Shown: piece by piece, positions 6,880-10,433 of the stretch
Numbering within the stretch: the first letter of the stretch is position 1
How the letters are laid out: every line of letters starts with the position of its first letter
Origin: Euperipatoides rowelli
Taxonomy: Eukaryota; Onychophora; Udeonychophora; Euonychophora; Peripatopsidae
Direction: 5' to 3' (one strand)
Assembly: GCA_003024985.2 (NCBI GenBank)
Contig: PXIH01S0003897.1
DNA: 10,433 nt
The notes under the pieces: model-generated
The model's database searches: none
Seen by the model: the letters and a program-made list of their open reading frames with translations, nothing else
Told to the model about the DNA's origin: nothing
Translations under genes and position numbers: made by a program

Positions 6880-6943
6880 GTCAACGTAAATTTTCTCGTC
6901 ATAAATTAGAAACAGAATTTGTCAACGCCAATTTTCTTATCAT
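6880..6943. repeat. Degenerate 41-bp-period direct repeat
   Basis: GTCAACGTAAATTTTCTCGT at 6880 and GTCAACGCCAATTTTCTTAT at 6921 are 41 bp apart with a few differences. It is a short two-copy repeat of unknown origin next to the right end of the MITE-like element. Confidence 0.55.
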
Positions 6944-7490
6944 GAAAACAATTTAATAATTGTTATATTAACCATAAACATAATGAAATGTATAAAAATA
7001 AAGATATAATGAACAATAAATATAGATATAATGAACACAACTATTCCACATAACTACGTTACGTGTCATTTTCTCGGCTTAATTCGCCAACGCGAACTTA
7101 TTAAAAACAGAGTTCTTCAAAGCGCACTTGCAATTCTTTGATATTATGCTTAAAAATAAATCAAATAATAAACATAATATGAACAATTAGATGCAGTTTA
7201 TTATGTCCTTCATCGAAATGTTCTATGTTACTGTAATTTTTTTCGATTGAAAAATTCTGGGATCTAGCCTATTTACCTTTGAAATATCTTGATATTTTCT
7301 ATAAAATCACAAATAAATCTTAATAATAATCTACATAGGACAATATATATACAAATCCAAACAATATAATTAATATTTAGTAAAAGAAATAAACAAATTT
7401 GCTTACTAACCCTAAAATCCTAGTTTTTATTGTCCTATTAGTATAGTTTTCTCTGAACATTTGTTACTTTTAAATAACTCTTACCAAACC

Positions 7491-7530
7491 GCGCCATCTA
7501 TTGTCACGATAATTTATGCGCCATATAGTA
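7491..7530 (-). promoter_or_regulatory. Pair of CTCF-like motifs (candidate)
   Basis: GCGCCATCTATTGTCA (7491-7506) and GCGCCATATAGTA (7518-7530) are spaced 27 bp apart in the same orientation. On the minus strand the first reads AATAGATGGCGC, close to the insect CTCF core AGRTGGCGC, which marks chromatin boundaries. The second has one change in the core. GC-rich words like these stand out in this background. Such GCGCCATCTA words also occur in arthropod repeats, so binding is inference only. Confidence 0.3.
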
Positions 7531-7644
7531 TCGTAATAATGCTCTAATTTATCGAATAAAAAAATAGAAAATTAATCATTGACATTTTTATTACAATTTT
7601 ACAAATCAAACTAAGAATAATAATGGAAAATTTGAAGGGTGCCA

Positions 7645-7810
7645 TTTCATTTTAACCCTCTAATGCTATTTTAGAATGTCAGTTTGTCTTCTTATAGAAT
7701 AATTTTGGCCCTTCCAAAAGTGCATATCGAAGATTCTAGTATTTTTGTTTCATTTTAACACAAAATTACTATTTTAGAATGTCAGTTTGTCTTCTTATAG
7801 AAGAATTTTG
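7645..7810. repeat. Partial tandem duplication with a 103-bp period
   Basis: The 63-bp segment at 7645-7707 recurs at 7748-7810. The last 42 bp of each (CTATTTTAGAATGTCAGTTT onward) differ by one base; the first 21 bp differ at several. A 40-bp unique spacer lies between. It probably arose by local duplication. Confidence 0.85.
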
Positions 7811-7890
7811 TAATATTAACTAGTTATGATTTAGACACACTTATTTAGAGTTCAACACTATTAATCTACATTGCTAATTACAGAGATTGA

Positions 7891-8118
7891 CTATTAGAAC
7901 AAATCAATGCAACCAGTGTGTTATTTGCGGAAGAGGTTACTAGAGAGGATACCAGTACACATTCTACTGAACAAACATGTCAGATACCCATTAGGACTCT
8001 TGAACCTGAGCCAGAATGGGAGGAGGATGTGTCTAGAAGTCCTACTTTGCCCAGGACATCACTAAGAAAGAACAAGGGGATCCCGGCCGAGAGATTGTCT
8101 CTAAATGTCAGACATTAA
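7891..8118 (+). pseudogene. C-terminal tail of an LTR-retrotransposon Pol polyprotein (fragment)
   Basis: The frame is open from just after a TGA (7888-7890) to TAA at 8116-8118, encoding 75 residues. It starts LLEQINATSVLFAEEV and ends with SLRKNKGIPAERLSLNVRH. A basic arginine/lysine segment followed by G-[IV]-P-x-x-R is typical of the tail after integrase in Gypsy-type Pol and of the linker in Copia-type Pol. A purine tract and a TG dinucleotide follow within 30 bp, as expected just upstream of a 3' LTR, which favours the Pol-terminus reading. The stretch is less AT-rich than its flanks. No integrase, RT or gag sequence precedes it, so it is a 5'-truncated relic. A host exon is an alternative: CTAATTACAG (to 7882) could be a splice acceptor, but none of the frames reading from it reaches this ORF without a stop. 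Confidence 0.45.
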
Positions 8119-8137
8119 ACGGTGATTCAAGGCTCTT

Positions 8138-8146
8138 GTGGGAGAG
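8138..8146 (+). other. Possible polypurine tract before the 3' LTR
   Basis: GTGGGAGAG lies directly before TGTTGAAG, 20 bp after the stop of the Pol-tail fragment. Plus-strand priming tracts sit at exactly this place in LTR retrotransposons. It is short and has one T. Confidence 0.35.
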
Positions 8147-8493
8147 TGTTGAAGTTTAAAAGCCCAATGAATAACTTGATTGAATTTGATTGTAGCTAAT
8201 TAATCATAATATAATAATTGTTAATCTTAATGCAAACTTGTAAAAATACTAATCATTATATAGTGTGGTTTATTAATATCCAATAAGTGTACAATACTCT
8301 GTATAACAACTTTGAATCAGGGAGAATTGCCTTCTGGTGAATTTTATGCATTATATATGCTAACTTCCTGTCTTGCGTTGTGTGTTATAGTTTTTTGTAG
8401 TATTATGATGGTGATTGTGAGATACTTGGATAGTAAATCAATTCCATCTGGATTTATATGTTGTTTGACCAGTTAATAAATAATACAGTATTT

Positions 8494-8512
8494 AAAACTA
8501 AAGTTTAGTTTT
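8494..8512. repeat. 19-bp perfect palindrome
   Basis: AAAACTAAA and TTTAGTTTT flank one G, about 14 bp after the AATAAA. It could form a hairpin in a transcript ending here, or be chance in AT-rich DNA. Confidence 0.5.
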
Positions 8513-8603
8513 ATGTTTTTAATAGATACAGTAGTTATTTATGATAGATAAATAATTATTAACCAAGTAGGCTAGTAATCTGTGATTGATAAATTATGTG
8601 CGT

Positions 8604-8625
8604 TTCTTCAAAGCTTCTTCAAAGC
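8604..8625. repeat. Short tandem, two copies of TTCTTCAAAGC
   Basis: Two perfect adjacent 11-bp copies. The shorter word GTTCTTCAAAGC also appears at about 7112. No function is apparent. Confidence 0.7.
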
Positions 8626-8660
8626 ATAACGTTATATTTTCATCAAAACCGTATCTAACA

Positions 8661-10433
8661 TATGATTAGCTTAGCAAATATTCATACCTCATGTGTTCAC
8701 ATAAGTTTAGTTGCTCCCAATATTTGTTTATTATGTAAAATGTACATAATTATTATTTGGATTTTATTAATACACAAATATATAGACAATAAAATTAATT
8801 TTAGGAAATTTGAGTCCTTAGCCCTGAAGTGGATGTAGGTTTCAATTAAATTGATTGGAAATCATAAAGTTTAAAAACAAAAAACTGATTTATCGTTCTA
8901 TTTGAGTTTAGTAATGATAAATCTAATAAATAGTAAAAGAAATATGAAATCATCAAATGTGTCTTGCACATTACATTGGCTTCAAATAATGTAGAGACAG
9001 AAAAAGAAAAGAAAACACGGCAAACAACGTTATCCAAATGTGTGGCTCTAACAATCACGAGGCCAATAATTAGGGGGGAAAAGGAAACAAGAGGACTAAT
9101 CATCCCATCATTAAAGTAAATAACAAGAAATTTCTCACTAAACTGAGTCCAAATGATCAATCAAGTGAAAAACAAGAGTGCAGATATCCGATAATTCCGG
9201 TCGATTTACTTAAATGCTTAAAGTCTAGAACGTAACTGGAATCTTTGGAAAACCAAAGAAAAAATCAGCAATCCACTACTGAAAGCAATTCACATCAAAA
9301 GGCCAAGTAATAACAGTTCATCTTTGCCAGAAATAATAAAGTAATAAAATAAAAAATAAAAATAAATAAAAAGTCTATGTACAAAAGTCTATGAAAGCTA
9401 GCGGCCAACGAAGGTGCTACATCCTGGTATATAAGATTTACATCTTAAAGTGTTTTATGAGTGCCTACTTCAACTTCAATGATTTTTGTGTATTTTTGTT
9501 TAAAAAAATGCTTGTTAATTAATCAATTTGTTATATTCCATCCAAAAATGCATTAAAATTCGACTTTTATACCATTATTTACCAAAATTTAAAACTTCCA
9601 AGTGATGCCACATCTATATTTTTGCCAGAAAAATTCTCAGATGAGCCGTTTGTGTGCGACAGTTTGATCCTTCACAGACCAATCATAAACCTTATATTTT
9701 TTTTATTTGCAGTCGCCAATTTTTATAAAAACAACTCAAAACAAATACAAGTAGGTTGAAAATTTCTCACTTTAACAGCTTTAATTTGCATTAAAAAATA
9801 TATTCTTTAAGAAAGCTTAAAAAATCAATAAAATCTTTTGAGTTAATAATGTACAAAAGCATCTGATAATTTTAAGGATTTTATATTGATACGAAGAAAG
9901 TAACCTTTTTTTCTTGAAAACTTTATTTACCGGTATACCACTTAACCTAATGAAGTCATGTTTAATTGATGTTTAACAACCTAACTGTCGTAGTTTGGCG
10001 TCTCAATTGGCGGTCTGTGATATCGATTGTTGAAGATCATTTACTTGAATTATCAACGGAATTATTTTTATTAGGAATCAAGGTTTTTTTAAAAGAAAAT
10101 TGATTTTAAGAACATGCTTCTGTCAGTATGTGATATTTTTATTATTGACTAACATTTAAGCAATAATGTTTATCGTTTATACACGATTATGTAACCTATA
10201 TTCCTTGTGGGAGTAAGGTTTCAGTTTTCATGATATGTACAGCGTCATCTAGTTTATAATATTAAAACATTTAAATTTTTATATCGATATAGCTATACTA
10301 CCAACTTCTTTTGGAAAGCTCTTGACTATTTTCTTTTATTATGCTTTATTTCAAATATGCCAACAATATACAAGGAAATAAAATCACAATTTAAAGCCCT
10401 AGCGTAAAAGGATGTGGACTTTATTTACAATAA
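8661..10433. other. Noncoding AT-rich stretch, no supported gene
   Basis: No frame shows a recognisable protein. The longest open stretch is a 104-codon minus-strand frame (8846-9160) with hydrophobic, low-complexity composition and no homology I recognise. A frame without an ATG is open on the plus strand from about 9524 to 9760. I treat both as chance. No tRNA, rRNA or transposon ends were recognised. Confidence 0.5.
9331..9372. repeat. A-rich AAAT/AAAAT tract
   Basis: Irregular ATAA/AAAT units followed by two copies of AAAAGTCTATG (from about 9369). It resembles the tail at 2970-3003 and might be the end of another decayed retroelement, but no coding remnant precedes it. Confidence 0.5.

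Larger units (their letters stand above)
6862..7890. other. Noncoding AT-rich stretch, no gene seen
   Basis: Frames are short and broken. Besides the repeats and motifs listed separately, it contains two copies of AGATATAATGAACA (about 7001 and 7023) and A/T-rich filler. No RNA gene is recognised. Confidence 0.5.
8147..8660 (+). repeat. Possible 3' LTR
   Basis: It starts TGTT (8147) right after the purine tract, and the next plausible end is AACA (8657-8660), giving a 4-bp terminal inverted pair and about 514 bp. Inside are a TATA-like palindrome GCATTATATATGC (8348-8360) and AATAAA at 8475-8480 about 120 bp later, an order that fits U3-R-U5. There is no second LTR in the window to compare with, so the right boundary is a guess. 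Confidence 0.3.

Noticed and set aside
7883-7960. Possible exon after CTAATTACAG
   Set aside because: Frames reading from the acceptor hit stops (for example TAG near 7938) and the third does not connect to the longer open frame without a stop, so the Pol-tail reading was preferred.
8846-9160. Minus-strand open frame of 104 codons
   Set aside because: Hydrophobic, AT-driven composition with no recognisable motif, no splice or promoter context, and no supporting remnant nearby. Judged chance in AT-rich DNA.
9524-9760. Plus-strand stretch open for about 80 codons, and a possible splice acceptor TTTATTTGCAG ending near 9712
   Set aside because: No ATG at the start, no recognisable protein, and the acceptor lies inside the open stretch rather than at its edge. 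Too weak to call an exon.

Overview
The window is strongly AT-rich eukaryotic DNA with no operons, no ribosome binding sites and no long intact open reading frame. The mobile elements (a CR1-like non-LTR retrotransposon, a piggyBac-like element inserted at TTAA, a long-TIR foldback element and an LTR-retrotransposon tail), a spliced-looking exon and arthropod-style GCGCCATCTAT motifs suggest an invertebrate animal, most likely an insect or other arthropod. That placement is inference; the species cannot be read from the sequence.

Layout, left to right. Positions 1-3003 hold a degenerate plus-strand CR1-like non-LTR retrotransposon, cut by the window start. Its parts are an ORF1 esterase remnant, an ORF2 endonuclease remnant, a reverse transcriptase remnant and an (AAAT)n 3' tail. 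It has many frameshifts and stops and has lost key catalytic residues. Positions 3004-3949 show no gene. Positions 3950-4663 are a foldback DNA element with terminal inverted repeats of about 140-150 bp and a perfect 8-bp flanking duplication. Inside it are a second large hairpin, an exact 88-bp tandem duplication interrupted only by an N, and a short palindrome.

Positions 4947-5056 look like the only host coding sequence: a 110-bp exon with good splice sites whose peptide resembles the KH-type core of mitochondrial ribosome-binding factor A (RBFA). If this is right, much of the window is intron of that gene, filled with transposon debris.

Positions 5334-6861 are a nested pair. An inverted-repeat element (MITE-like, arms of about 97-99 bp) has had its right arm split by a 1,016-bp piggyBac-like element (5788-6803) flanked by TTAA on both sides. 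The intact left arm preserves the pre-insertion site with a single TTAA. The inner element carries three direct copies of a unit of about 170-190 bp.

Positions 6862-7890 are noncoding, with small direct repeats and two GCGCCAT motifs resembling the insect CTCF site. Positions 7891-8118 encode what looks like the C-terminal tail of an LTR-retrotransposon Pol, followed by a purine tract and a possible 3' LTR (8147 to about 8660). Positions 8661-10433 hold no gene I can support.

I see no previously undescribed functional system. The most informative structures are the nested TTAA insertion, the foldback element, the N-bounded duplication and the orphan RBFA-like exon.
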